A stretch of 64,000 bases of DNA from JAIQFL01 sp035501495 (GTDB lineage Bacteria > Acidobacteriota > Terriglobia > Bryobacterales > Bryobacteraceae), in contig DATJWB010000120.1 of the NCBI GenBank assembly GCA_035501495.1, positions 1 through 64,000 of the forward strand, in the 5' to 3' direction. The notes under the pieces are model-generated. The model saw only the letters and a program-made list of their open reading frames with translations, was not told the DNA's origin and made no database searches. Of this stretch, positions 43,645 through 52,192 are shown piece after piece (the stretch's first letter is position 1; the number at the start of each line of letters is the position of its first letter). The translations under genes were made by a program, and so were the position numbers.

Positions 43645-44412
43645 TCAGATTCGCGGTCTCAGCAGCTCGGGCAACTCCGCCACACTCCCGAGGATGTGGG
43701 TGTGCGGCTCGCGGCGCAACGTCTCTTCATTCGAAGCGCCTGAGAGCACACCTACCACGGCACGCAGTCCGGCGTTGGTTCCCGCCAGCAGGTCGAGAGG
43801 AGTGTCGCCGACGGCCATCACCTCGGCGACGCTGCCGGTGCGGGCTGCCTCCATGGCATGAAAAAGCATGAAGGGCGCAGGCCGTCCCTGGACGACGTCG
43901 TCGCTGCAGATCGTTGCGGCGAAGTATCCTTCCCAGCCGAGACGCGCGAAGATCGAGGTCGTGATGGCGCGATCGAAGCCGGTGGTCGTGGCGAGCAGGT
44001 AACCGTCGCGGCGCATCTGTTGAAAGGCCTTCTCCGCGCCGGAGATCGGGGGCACAGAGCGGTAGACCTCCGTCAAGTGGGAGGAGACCTCGTCATAGAT
44101 GCGCGCAATCAGCTGGTCGCGGTCGGCGCCTGGCGGCAGGGTTTGCTTCTCCACGAAGTAGCGGATGATCTCGCGCTTCGACGCGCCCCGCCGCCGCCTG
44201 ATCTCCTCGGCGCTGGATTGAATTTCGTAATGCGCCAGCGCGCTGCTCAGCACTTGGGGAACATCTCCGCGGTCTTCGACGATCGTGCCCCCCACGTCGA
44301 GCACCACGAGCCGGATGCCTGAGACGGGCCTGGCCCGTGCAGCCGATGCGCTGGACGGAAGAGCGGCTGCGGTTACGAGCCCTGTCAGCGATTGTCTTCG
44401 GGAAATGTTCAA
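43645..44412 (-). CDS. Exported phosphonatase-like HAD hydrolase
   Basis: 255 residues. MNISRRQSLTGLVTAAALPS is a Tat-like signal. The HAD core follows: motif I VVLDVGGTIVED, with the nucleophile Asp but Gly where most phosphatases have the second Asp; motif II TTTGFDR; the lysine/arginine region at DDVVQGRPAPFML; and motif IV AVGDTPLDLLAGTNAG. The residue change in motif I resembles phosphonoacetaldehyde-hydrolase-like proteins (DMAGT). These can cleave C-P bonds or unusual phosphates, but the Lys Schiff base of true phosphonatase is not obvious. An exported HAD enzyme is rare. Confidence 0.82.
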   Translation of the reverse strand: MNISRRQSLTGLVTAAALPSSASAARARPVSGIRLVVLDVGGTIVEDRGDVPQVLSSALAHYEIQSSAEEIRRRRGASKREIIRYFVEKQTLPPGADRDQLIARIYDEVSSHLTEVYRSVPPISGAEKAFQQMRRDGYLLATTTGFDRAITTSIFARLGWEGYFAATICSDDVVQGRPAPFMLFHAMEAARTGSVAEVMAVGDTPLDLLAGTNAGLRAVVGVLSGASNEETLRREPHTHILGSVAELPELLRPRI

Positions 44413-45017
44413 CGGACTTTAGAATAGCGCATACAAGTGGCGCAGGTTTTAAGCTGCGCGAGGGATTCAGGCAAATGGAGTTCTTTGCCGCCCCGGTCAC
44501 CAAACTTTTGAAATTTTTTCTTCCCTTGTAAATCCCTCAATCCAAACAACCGCCTCGCTCCCCCAAGCCCCTCCACCACCCTCGTCCGCTTGACCCCGCC
44601 TGTTACTGTGGAACTTGTACAGGGCTTGCGCCCCACCGCGCCAGCCGCAACCACTTCAATCCTGGCCAGGATGCGTTGCTCTTCAGGTGGCATCTGATCT
44701 CCCGGTAGGCCCCTTCAAAAGGCCGGCGGGAGACCTTGGGTTCGAACCCATCGGATTACCTTTGCTCGCAAGAGATCGGGTAGTCAGAGAGGGCCGCCAA
44801 ACGGTCCAAAAAACATCTGGGCGGCCGGTACGGGGAACGCATATCTTCAAATGTGGAGATATCTTCCCAGCGGCCGGCCGCCGGCAACGTCCGCACTTGG
44901 CCTTCTACCTCCCAGCCTTAGTGTCTTTTCCCGCGCCCCACGAAATGTATCAAACCGTTGTGCAGGCGCGGAGTCTCCACCACAACTTCGGAGCGCTACG
45001 TGATAGCGTAGAGGCTG
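44413..45017. other. Long gap upstream of KDPG aldolase; possible HsdS-like fragment
   Basis: 605 bases. On the minus strand 44409-44693 contains MPPEEQRILARIEVV, which resembles the end of a type I restriction specificity subunit (PP-x-x-EQ-x-RI-x-ARIE), but the surrounding frames are broken. A perfect GGGTTCGAACCC palindrome lies near 44739. No tRNA can be folded around it. I see no other feature. Confidence 0.35.
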
Positions 45018-45689
45018 ATGAAGGCTAACGAGATTCTCGCGTCCATCACGGAAATCGGCATTGTTCCCGTGGTGCGCACTTCGAGCGCGGAAGCGGCCAT
45101 CCAGGCGGTGGAAGCCATGTACCAGGGCGGCGTGCGCGCCGCCGAGATCACCATGACGGTGCCTGGCGCGGTGCGGGCGCTGGAGAAGGTGGCTGACCGG
45201 TTCGGCAGCACGCTCATGCTCGGCGCCGGCACGGTGCTCGATCCGGAAACGGCGCGTGTGTGCATGCTGGCGGGGGCGCAGTTCTTCGTCACACCGAGCT
45301 TGAAGGTGGCCACCATCGAAATGGTGAAGCGCTATTCCAAGGTGGTTTGCCCGGGTGCTCTGACACCCACAGAGGTGCTGACGGCCTGGGAAGCCGGCGC
45401 GGATGTGGTGAAGATCTTTCCCGCCGGGAACGTGGGCGGGCCGAAGTACATCAAAGCGCTCAAAGGGCCGTTCCCGCAGATCGAAATGATTCCTACGGGC
45501 GGCGTGAATCTGGAAACCACCGGGGACTTTCTGAAAGCGGGGGCCTGTGCCGTGGCAGTGGGCGGCGAACTGGTGGATCCCAAATCGATCCGGGACGGAC
45601 GATTCGATGTGATCGAGGACCGGGCGCGGCAATATCTGGCGGCAATTGCGAAGGCGCGGTCGGAAATGAAGGCCGCGGCCACCGCTTGA
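45018..45689 (+). CDS. eda: KDPG/KHG aldolase
   Basis: 223 residues with the aldolase signature: GIVPVVRTSSAEAAIQAVEA, the catalytic Glu in AAEITMTVPGAVRALEKVA, LGAGTVLDPETARVCMLAGA, FFVTPSLKVATIEMVKRY and the Schiff-base lysine in ADVVKIFPAGNVGGPKYIKA. It cleaves 2-keto-3-deoxy-6-phosphogluconate or 4-hydroxy-2-oxoglutarate to pyruvate, the last step of the Entner-Doudoroff route. The next gene downstream is on the other strand, and no other Entner-Doudoroff gene is adjacent. The sugar-acid operon at 58-62 kb could feed it, but that link is inference. Confidence 0.93.
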   Translation: MKANEILASITEIGIVPVVRTSSAEAAIQAVEAMYQGGVRAAEITMTVPGAVRALEKVADRFGSTLMLGAGTVLDPETARVCMLAGAQFFVTPSLKVATIEMVKRYSKVVCPGALTPTEVLTAWEAGADVVKIFPAGNVGGPKYIKALKGPFPQIEMIPTGGVNLETTGDFLKAGACAVAVGGELVDPKSIRDGRFDVIEDRARQYLAAIAKARSEMKAAATA

Positions 45690-46020
45690 CGCCCGCTGGT
45701 GCTCGAGGTTCTTGAGGCGCTTTTCGTGGCTGTCGAGGCGGTCTTGATGGACTCCGGCTATGACCGCTAGGCGCTCGATTAACTCGCGGGTGTCCTGAAA
45801 GCGCAGGCCGATCTTGCGGAACTCCTCCCGGACTTCGGCGAATTGGTGCTGGTTGAGTTCGACTGTCTTGGCCAAAGCCTCATGCCGCTCTCTGAGCCTC
45901 TCCATCTCCCGGTTGAATCTCGCCTCCTGCTCTTTCGCCGCCGCGTCCCGCTCTTTCGCCCATGCCACCATGGCCGACCATTTCCTCTTTGAACCTCATG
46001 GGTTCGCCCTTTTCGTCCAT
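45690..46020 (-). pseudogene. Coiled-coil protein gene broken by a 10-base insertion
   Basis: A strong ribosome site (AGGAG) precedes an ATG at 46020 that reads MDEKGEPMRFKEEMV and then runs out of frame to a stop. Removing TCGGCCATGG, just after the GAGGAAATGG codons, restores the reading EEMVAWAKERDAAAKEQEAR. It continues as a charged coiled coil (EMERLRERHEALAKTVELNQ, then ELIERLAVIAGVHQDRLDSH) to about 45700. The 10-base insert looks like an imperfect local duplication (ATGGTCGGCC/ATGGTGGC). The reading then stays open far into the antisense of eda, so the original 3' end is also lost. Confidence 0.6.
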
Positions 46021-46127
46021 GGAAAGACTCCTGCCTCCGTTCTATGGGTATCGGATCGGCCCCGGGTTCTCTCAGGAATATCGACTCCAACGGGCCTGCG
46101 CCTTGCTTGCTAAACTGAAGATTCGCT

Positions 46128-46298
46128 ATGCCTGTCAGCAAGGAGCTTCTGGAAATCCTGGTGTGCCCGGTCTGCAAGGCCGTGGTGAACATCACGCCGG
46201 ACCAAAGCGGTTTGAAGTGCGTCGAGTGTCATCGTGTCTACCCCATTCGCGACGATATCCCCGTGATGCTGGTTGACGAGGCGAAGATCGAAGAATAG
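46128..46298 (+). CDS. Trm112/YcaR-like (UPF0434) zinc-ribbon protein
   Basis: 56 residues, too short for most gene finders' cutoff. The sequence starts MPVSKELLEILVCPVCKA and contains two Cys pairs (CPVC and CVEC), then HRVYPIRDDIPVML. That is the UPF0434/Trm112-like family, small zinc-ribbon proteins; in E. coli, ycaR lies in the msbA-lpxK-ycaR-kdsB cluster. Here it is two bases upstream of a GT9 glycosyltransferase and an MsbA-like exporter, so the LPS neighbourhood is conserved. The function is unknown beyond a possible cofactor role for a methyltransferase. Confidence 0.88.
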   Translation: MPVSKELLEILVCPVCKAVVNITPDQSGLKCVECHRVYPIRDDIPVMLVDEAKIEE

Positions 46299-46301
46299 GC
46301 C

Positions 46302-47213
46302 GTGGGAAGCGTTCTCGAATGCCTGCCGCAGGACTGCCGGGTGGCCATCCTCCGGCTTCGGTCGCTGGGGGATTGCGTTCTGACGACCCCGGCCATCGAC
46401 ATTCTCAAGCGCTTCCGCCCCGACCTGCGCCTGGCGGTGGTGGTGGAGGACCGCTTCCGCGCCGTCTTTGAAGGTAATCCCGATCTCGACCGGATTCTCC
46501 GGCCGGAACCGGCGGCGCTTCGAACGTGGCGTCCGCGGCTTTGCCTGAATCTTCACGGCGGCAGCCGAAGCGCCTGGTTGACGGCTCTTTCGGGCGCGCG
46601 GCATCGGGCCGGATTCGCGCATTTTCGCCGGCGTTTCGTGTACAACCTGAGGATTCCGCGGGCGCAGGAGATTCTCGGTATGGAGCGCGTGGTGCACACT
46701 GCCGAACACCTGGCCTCGGCGATGTTTCATCTGGGCGTGCCGTTGGGCGAGATTCCGCGAGCGAAGCTGTTCAGCGAGCCGGGCGGCGATGCGCCCCCCA
46801 GGCCGCTGGCGATCCTGCATCCCTTTGCGGCGACCCCGCAGAAGACCTGGCCTCGCGAGCGATTTCTGGCGATTGCGGAACACTGGAAACAGTCGGGGCT
46901 GGAACCCGTCTTCATCGGCGCGGCGGGGGACGACCTCTCGCCGTTCTCGTCTTATCGCACGGCCTCGGGGACGCTTTCGGAGACCAAGCGTCTGCTGAAG
47001 GCCGCCTCCCTGTTCGTCGGCAACGATTCCGGACCGGCGCACATGGCGGCGGCTTTCGGTTTGCCGGTGGTGGTGATCTTCGGGGACTCGGATCCCGCGA
47101 TCTGGGGTCCCTGGCGCACGGCGTCGGCGGTGGTGACATCGGGCGGAAGCATTGCACGGGTGGAAGTGGAGCAGGTAATCGGCGCCCTGTCGCGCCTGCG
47201 GGTGCCTGCATGA
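46302..47213 (+). CDS. Glycosyltransferase family 9 (ADP-heptose:LPS heptosyltransferase-like)
   Basis: 303 residues from the GTG at 46302, three bases after the Trm112-like stop. GT9 features: VAILRLRSLGDCVLTTPAID at the N-terminus, the central domain with LCLNLHGGSRSAWLTALSGA, and the C-terminal nucleotide-sugar domain with AASLFVGNDSGPAHMAAAFG and VVIFGDSDPAIWGP. These transfer heptose (or a related sugar) to lipid A-core. The donor cannot be told. The TGA overlaps the ABC exporter's ATG by four bases, so both are made together. This implies a heptose-like core sugar in the organism's outer membrane. Confidence 0.92.
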   Translation: MGSVLECLPQDCRVAILRLRSLGDCVLTTPAIDILKRFRPDLRLAVVVEDRFRAVFEGNPDLDRILRPEPAALRTWRPRLCLNLHGGSRSAWLTALSGARHRAGFAHFRRRFVYNLRIPRAQEILGMERVVHTAEHLASAMFHLGVPLGEIPRAKLFSEPGGDAPPRPLAILHPFAATPQKTWPRERFLAIAEHWKQSGLEPVFIGAAGDDLSPFSSYRTASGTLSETKRLLKAASLFVGNDSGPAHMAAAFGLPVVVIFGDSDPAIWGPWRTASAVVTSGGSIARVEVEQVIGALSRLRVPA

Positions 47214-49051
47214 GAGGCGTGCCGCGCCTGCTCTCCTACGCGCGCCGGTACTGGGCACACCTTCTGGGGTCGGTCGCTCTGATGGCGGCTGCCGGCGGAG
47301 CGCAGGGCCTCATGGCGCTGCTCATCAAGCCGATCTTCGACCGCGTGCTGGGGTCGGTTCGCGACGGCGGGATGACGCCGCTGTTCACCCATCCCATCCT
47401 CCACCACCAGCTTTATCTGGAGCAGATCGTTCCGCTGCACAATCGGACACCGTGGACCCTGGTGGCCGTGGCGATCATCGCAGTTTTCCTGACCAAGGGG
47501 ATCTGCGACTACCTGGGCAATTATCTGATCAGCTACGCGGGATTTTCCTCGATCACCGACCTGCGGAACGCGGTGTTCGACAAGGTGCTCCGGCAGGGTG
47601 CGCAGTTTTTTGAGGCGCACTCCACCGGCCAGTTGATGTCTTCGATCATGAACGACGTGGACAAGGTCCAACTGGCGGTGTCGCAGATGCTGGCGGACTT
47701 CCTCCGCCAGATCTTCAGCGTGCTCGCGCTGGCCATCGTGGTGATCGGCAACGACTGGAAACTGGCGGTGGTGAGCCTGACAGTGCTGCCGTTCGTGATG
47801 CTGCCGACGCGCTCGATCGGCCGGCGCATCCGGCGCACCAGCCGCCGCACCCAGGACCGCCAGGCCGAGTTGAACCAGATCCTCCAGGAGACGCTCAGCG
47901 GGCACATGGTGGTGAAGGCGTTTGGCGGCGAGGCTTACGAATCGCGCCGCTTCCGCGAGGCGGGGCGCAATCTGCTGCGCAGCAATGTGCGGTACGTGTT
48001 GCAACAAGCGATTGCTTCGCCGCTGATCGAGATCTTCGGCGCCATGACGATTGTCATGCTGATGAGTTATGCCGTGACCCGCATCAAAACCGGCACGCTC
48101 ACGGCCGGCGATTTCGTCAGCTTCGTCTTCGCTCTGCTGCTGCTCTACGAGCCCGTGAAACGCCTGGTGGGTATTCACAACATCTTCGAGCAGGCTCTCG
48201 GGGCCTCGCAGAAAGTGTTCGAATACCTGGGCCACACCGAGGAGATCGTGGAGAAGCCGAATGCTCCCAGGCTGGACGGTTTTCACGAGCGCATCGTGTT
48301 CGACGACATCGGATTCCACTATCCCGGCTCGCCGGACGGCTTCCGGATTTCCGGGCTCAGTCTCGAAGTGAAGGCCGGGGAGGTGGTGGCGCTGGTAGGG
48401 CCGAGCGGCGGCGGGAAGACCACGCTCGCCAACCTGGCGCCGCGGTTCTACGACGTGGTGAGCGGCGCGGTGAAAGTGGACGGGCGGGACGTGCGCGACC
48501 TGGACCTGGCTTCCCTGCGCTCCCAGATCGGCATCGTGGCGCAGGATACCTTCCTGTTCAACGACAGCGTGGCCAATAATATCGCCTACGGCCGCCCGGG
48601 AGTTCCGATGGAGGAACTGCGGCGGGCCGCGGAGACGGCCCTGGCGCACGAATTCATCGAGCGGCTTCCGGAGGGGTACCACACCATCATCGGAGACCGG
48701 GGCATCCGTCTGAGCGGCGGCCAGCGGCAGCGCATCGCCATCGCCCGTGCCCTGCTGAAGAATGCGCCTCTCCTGATCCTGGATGAGGCCACCTCGCATC
48801 TCGACACCGAGTCCGAAATGCTGGTACAAAAGGCATTGGCCAACCTGATGGAGCACCGCACGGTGATCGTCATCGCGCACCGGCTGTCTACCATTCGCCG
48901 GGCGGACAAGATCGTGGTAATCGAGAAGGGACGGATCCGCGAGACCGGTACGCATGAGGAACTGGTGAATCACGGCGGCATCTATCAGAGGCTCCACGAG
49001 CTGCAGTTCGAAGAGGAGGTTCCCATGGGTCCATCGGTGGTGGACCGGTGA
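47210..49051 (+). CDS. MsbA-like lipid A/LPS exporter, ABC transporter (fused TMD-NBD)
   Basis: 613 residues. Six transmembrane helices in 1-330 (for example LLGSVALMAAAGGAQGLMAL and SLTVLPFVMLPTRSIG), then an ATPase domain with Walker A VALVGPSGGGKTTLANLAPR, the Q-loop in IGIVAQDTFLFND, signature LSGGQRQRIAIARALLK, Walker B PLLILDEATSHLDTES and the H-loop VIVIAHRLSTIRRAD. This is a type IV ABC exporter half-transporter of the MsbA type. The link to a GT9 enzyme and the Trm112-like gene supports a lipid A-core flippase role. The stop overlaps yicC (GTGA). Confidence 0.93.
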   Translation: MRGVPRLLSYARRYWAHLLGSVALMAAAGGAQGLMALLIKPIFDRVLGSVRDGGMTPLFTHPILHHQLYLEQIVPLHNRTPWTLVAVAIIAVFLTKGICDYLGNYLISYAGFSSITDLRNAVFDKVLRQGAQFFEAHSTGQLMSSIMNDVDKVQLAVSQMLADFLRQIFSVLALAIVVIGNDWKLAVVSLTVLPFVMLPTRSIGRRIRRTSRRTQDRQAELNQILQETLSGHMVVKAFGGEAYESRRFREAGRNLLRSNVRYVLQQAIASPLIEIFGAMTIVMLMSYAVTRIKTGTLTAGDFVSFVFALLLLYEPVKRLVGIHNIFEQALGASQKVFEYLGHTEEIVEKPNAPRLDGFHERIVFDDIGFHYPGSPDGFRISGLSLEVKAGEVVALVGPSGGGKTTLANLAPRFYDVVSGAVKVDGRDVRDLDLASLRSQIGIVAQDTFLFNDSVANNIAYGRPGVPMEELRRAAETALAHEFIERLPEGYHTIIGDRGIRLSGGQRQRIAIARALLKNAPLLILDEATSHLDTESEMLVQKALANLMEHRTVIVIAHRLSTIRRADKIVVIEKGRIRETGTHEELVNHGGIYQRLHELQFEEEVPMGPSVVDR

Positions 49052-49941
49052 GCGTGCGCAGCATGACCGGCTTCGCCCGGGTGAAGCGAACCATCGAAGA
49101 GGGCGAGATTGTCCTTAGCGTGAAGAGCGTAAACCATCGGGGGCTGGACCTGCATTTCCACATGCCGCCGGAATTGGACTGCCTGGAAAACGACATTCGC
49201 GGCATCATCCGCGGCGGGGTGACGCGCGGGCATCTGCAGATTCACCTCTCGTTCAACCGGGCTGCTCCGGGCGGAGGCGAGTCGGTCAATCGCGCGCTGC
49301 TGGACGCCTATATGCGGGCATTTCGCGAGGCTTGCGAGATCTATCACCTGGATGCCAGGCCGGACGTCAACTCGGCTCTGCGGATCCCCGGCATCCTCGG
49401 CAACAGCACGGATGCGGAGCTTGGGGAAACTGTCGGCCGGGCCGTTCTGGAGGTGACGCGCGAGGCGGTGCTGGTCCTGAATGTGTTCCGCGAGCGGGAA
49501 GGTGCGGCGACCGCGGAGGAGATGCGCGAGCGCTGCCAGAAGATCTGCGGGATGGTGACCCGCATGGAGCAGATCCGGGAAAGCGCGGTGCCGGCTTTTC
49601 AGAAACGGCTGCGTGACAAGCTGACCGACCTGCTGCATGGGACGAATCTGGATCCCCAGCGCCTTGCCCAGGAAGCCGCGCTGCTGGCCGACCGGAGCGA
49701 TATCGCCGAGGAACTGGTACGCCTGCGGACTCACGCGGCCCAGCTGAACGACTTGCTCGGGGGCGATGGCGAGGTAGGGAAGCGTCTGGATTTCCTGCTC
49801 CAGGAAATGAACCGCGAGTCCAACACGATCCTGTCGAAGACTGGTGGGATCGGAGATCTGGGCCTGACGATCACCGACCTCGCGCTGGCCGCCAAGTCGG
49901 AAATCGACAAGATTCGCGAGCAGTCGCTGAATCTCGAGTGA
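49048..49941 (+). CDS. YicC/YloC family endoribonuclease
   Basis: 297 residues starting SVRSMTGFARVKRTIEEGEI, with the conserved SVKSVNHRGLDLHFHMPPEL and the C-terminal block KRLDFLLQEMNRESNTILSK. Length and all conserved blocks match the YicC/YloC family, which are single-strand endoribonucleases, or partners of RNA decay, in E. coli and Bacillus. The start GTG overlaps the ABC-exporter stop, and its own TGA overlaps the gmk reading frame (GTGA). It is the first of a yicC-gmk-rpoZ-coaBC housekeeping string that is widely conserved in bacteria. Confidence 0.93.
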   Translation: MSVRSMTGFARVKRTIEEGEIVLSVKSVNHRGLDLHFHMPPELDCLENDIRGIIRGGVTRGHLQIHLSFNRAAPGGGESVNRALLDAYMRAFREACEIYHLDARPDVNSALRIPGILGNSTDAELGETVGRAVLEVTREAVLVLNVFREREGAATAEEMRERCQKICGMVTRMEQIRESAVPAFQKRLRDKLTDLLHGTNLDPQRLAQEAALLADRSDIAEELVRLRTHAAQLNDLLGGDGEVGKRLDFLLQEMNRESNTILSKTGGIGDLGLTITDLALAAKSEIDKIREQSLNLE

Positions 49942-49988
49942 GCGATGGGGCTGATGCGGCCAACACAGGGCCCCTGGCCCCGGTTCTT

Positions 49989-50600
49989 ATGACCACCGTT
50001 TTCATCATCTCCGCGCCTTCCGGATCGGGCAAGTCTACGCTCGTGGCGCGTCTGCTGGAGACCGTTCCGGGGCTGATGTTCTCGGTTTCTTATACGACGC
50101 GGCAGCCGCGGGGGCACGAGGTGGACGGGGAGAGCTACCACTTTGTGACCCGGGCGGAGTTTCAGGCAATGTTGGCCCGCAACGAGTTTCTGGAGTGGGC
50201 GGAAGTCTTCGGCACCGACTATTACGGCACCCATCGCGGGATCCTGGAGTCCGCCCGGGATCGGGGGTGCGACCTGGTACTCGACATCGATGTCCAAGGT
50301 GCGAGACAATTGAAGAAACAGATTCCCGAAGCGGTTACGGTTTTTATCCTGCCCCCGTCACGGCAAATCCTGGAACAGAGGCTGCGCGCGCGGGGCGAGG
50401 ATCGCGATGAAGTAATTGAGCGGCGGCTTCGGAAAGCAGCCGAGGAGATCCGGAATTACCAGGCGTACGATTATGTGTTGATCAACCGCGACCTGGACGA
50501 ATCGGGCGCCGGATTGAGCGCCATCGTGCGTGGCGAGCGCCTGAGGAGATCCCGAATCGAGGATCAGATCCGGCCCATTCTGGACACGTTTCGAGTTTGA
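49989..50600 (+). CDS. gmk: Guanylate kinase
   Basis: 203 residues from the ATG at 49989. A GTG at 49938 that overlaps the yicC stop gives a protein 17 codons longer and is possible through coupling; the family usually starts as TTVFIISAPSGSGKSTLVAR. P-loop SAPSGSGKST, GMP-binding TTRQPRGHEVDGESYHFVTR, EWAEVFGTDYYGTHRGIL and VLDIDVQGARQLKK are complete. It converts GMP (and dGMP) to GDP with ATP. The downstream rpoZ gene follows after 16 bases. Confidence 0.95.
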   Translation: MTTVFIISAPSGSGKSTLVARLLETVPGLMFSVSYTTRQPRGHEVDGESYHFVTRAEFQAMLARNEFLEWAEVFGTDYYGTHRGILESARDRGCDLVLDIDVQGARQLKKQIPEAVTVFILPPSRQILEQRLRARGEDRDEVIERRLRKAAEEIRNYQAYDYVLINRDLDESGAGLSAIVRGERLRRSRIEDQIRPILDTFRV

Positions 50601-50616
50601 GAGGTATTGAAAAAGC

Positions 50617-50865
50617 ATGGGTGACAAAGCTCCCCGCAACAACGCACACTGCACCATCCCGGACGACCCGGATCAGAGCACGTACCGGTTCATTATTGTT
50701 TCCGCCAAGCGCGCCCGGCAATTGCAGGGCGGCGCCCGGCCCGTCTTGCCCACCTCATCGAAGAAGCCCACCGTCATCGCGATGGAGGAAGTGCGGCGCG
50801 GCCTGGTGAAGTATAGCCTGACCGGCCCCGTGCAGGAACAGCCGTTGCCGGAACCGGCTATATGA
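50617..50865 (+). CDS. rpoZ: RNA polymerase omega subunit
   Basis: 82 residues. The omega fold core YRFIIVSAKRARQLQGGARP, then KKPTVIAMEEVRRGLVKY, matches RpoZ, and so does the gmk-rpoZ-coaBC order. Omega binds beta' and assists polymerase assembly. The N-terminal 20 residues are less conserved. The stop at 50865 is followed immediately by the G-rich hairpin element. Confidence 0.93.
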   Translation: MGDKAPRNNAHCTIPDDPDQSTYRFIIVSAKRARQLQGGARPVLPTSSKKPTVIAMEEVRRGLVKYSLTGPVQEQPLPEPAI

Positions 50866-50869
50866 GAAG

Positions 50870-50961
50870 TAGGGGTTGGGGACTAGGGGTTGGGGGTTGG
50901 GGACTAGCCGACGGCATATGCGTGCTGGCTAATCCCCAACCCCTAACCCCCAACCCCCAGG
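50870..50961 (+). repeat. Inverted-repeat G-rich hairpin between rpoZ and coaBC
   Basis: Left arm AGGGGTTGGGGACTAGGGGT through GGGGACTAGCCG (50871-50910), a short loop, then the complementary right arm GGCTAATCCCCAACCCCTAA through CCCCCAACCCCC (50927-50961). The stem is about 34 bp with few mismatches. The loop-proximal GGGGA(T/C)TAGCC is shared with the element at 35325, so they are the same family. It interrupts the gmk-rpoZ-coaBC string. Confidence 0.85.
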
Positions 50962-50992
50962 CCCTGCCTTCCAGCACGCGGCCCCTTTGCTT

Positions 50993-52192
50993 ATGAAGAT
51001 CATCCTGGGCGTGTCCGGCGGCATCGCGGCTTACAAGGCGGCCGAACTGGCGCGGCTGCTCATGCAGGACGGCCACGAAATCCAGGTGGTGATGACTCCG
51101 GCCGCCAAGAAGTTTGTCCGGCCCCTGACGTTCGCCGCTCTTACCGGCCGCAAGGTGCTCACCAGCCCGTTTGCCATCGATAGCGCCATCGAGCACATCT
51201 CGGTTGGCCAGGAACATGAGCTGCTGGTGATCGCGCCGGCCACGGCCGACTTGATCGGCCGGATGGCCAACGGGCTGGCCAACGACTTTCTGACCACTCT
51301 TTACCTTGCTTTCACGGGCCCGGTGGTGTTGGCGCCCGCGATGAACGTGAATATGTGGCAGCATCCGGCCACGCAGGCGAACCTCCACACGCTGCGGTTG
51401 CGCGGCCACCGCATCGTGGAGCCGGACAGCGGCTACCTGGCGTGTGGGATGACGGGTCCGGGACGCCTGGCGGATCCGGAAGTGATTCGGGCCGCCGTCG
51501 CCCAGGAGAGTCAGAAGCGCCGCGATCTGGAAGGCGAGACGGTGCTGATTACTGCCGGCCCGACGCAGGAACCTCTCGATCCGGTGCGCTATATTTCCAA
51601 CCGCTCGAGTGGCAAGATGGGATTTGCCCTGGCGGAAGCGGGCGCCGCGAGGGGTGCCCGCGTCATTCTGATCTCCGGCCCGGTCCATCTTCCGCCGCCC
51701 ATCGGCGTGGAGGTGGTTCCGGTCCGTACGGCGGTGGAGATGCGGCAGCAGGTCTTCGATCGTCTGGGCTCGGCCGATATCGTGATCAAGGCAGCGGCCG
51801 TGGCGGATTTTCATTTGAGCCGCGTGCCCGACCAGAAAGTCAAGAAGACGGCAGCGCGGATCTCACTGGAACTCGATCCGACTCCCGATATCCTGGCCGA
51901 ACTGGGCGGCAAGAAAGGGGACCGGCTGTTAATCGGCTTCGCCGCGGAAACCCAGAACCTGCAGCAGGAGGCGCGGCGCAAGCTGGAATCCAAAAATTGC
52001 GACATGGTGGTCGGAAATCTCGTGGGAGCGGCCGATACCGGTTTTGAATCGGATTCCAACGAAGTGATTCTGGTCATGCGGACGGGAGAAACCATCTCGC
52101 TACCCCGCGCGCCCAAGCGCGAGATCGCCGACCAGATTTTCGATGAAGTCCTGAAATTGCGCCTCGCCCTGCATGCCGCCAATGGACACTGA
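50993..52192 (+). CDS. coaBC: Bifunctional phosphopantothenoylcysteine decarboxylase/synthetase
   Basis: 399 residues from the ATG at 50993. The N-terminal flavoprotein half (1-175) has KIILGVSGGIAAYKAAELAR, the substrate-binding PAMNVNMWQHPATQANL and SGYLACGMTGPGRLADP. The C-terminal synthetase half starts at ETVLITAGPTQEPLDPVRYI, with SNRSSGKMGFALAEAGAARG, the conserved IVIKAAAVADFHLSRV and the ELDPTPDILAELGGKKGDRL block. It makes 4'-phosphopantothenoylcysteine from phosphopantothenate and cysteine and decarboxylates it, two steps of CoA synthesis. The start follows the hairpin repeat by 31 bases. The uracil-DNA glycosylase gene overlaps its end. Confidence 0.95.
   Translation: MKIILGVSGGIAAYKAAELARLLMQDGHEIQVVMTPAAKKFVRPLTFAALTGRKVLTSPFAIDSAIEHISVGQEHELLVIAPATADLIGRMANGLANDFLTTLYLAFTGPVVLAPAMNVNMWQHPATQANLHTLRLRGHRIVEPDSGYLACGMTGPGRLADPEVIRAAVAQESQKRRDLEGETVLITAGPTQEPLDPVRYISNRSSGKMGFALAEAGAARGARVILISGPVHLPPPIGVEVVPVRTAVEMRQQVFDRLGSADIVIKAAAVADFHLSRVPDQKVKKTAARISLELDPTPDILAELGGKKGDRLLIGFAAETQNLQQEARRKLESKNCDMVVGNLVGAADTGFESDSNEVILVMRTGETISLPRAPKREIADQIFDEVLKLRLALHAANGH

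Noticed and set aside
44409..44693. HsdS-like PPEEQRILARIE fragment as a restriction gene
   Set aside because: One short motif without flanking similarity or modification/restriction genes; kept only as a low-confidence note in the gap.
44735..44750. GGGTTCGAACCC, tRNA T-arm-like
   Set aside because: A perfect palindrome, but the T-stem mispairs beyond two or three pairs and no acceptor, D or anticodon arm can be placed.
46952..48997. 681-codon open frame antisense to the MsbA-like gene
   Set aside because: His/Gln/Arg-rich shadow without similarity; the sense gene has all ABC motifs.
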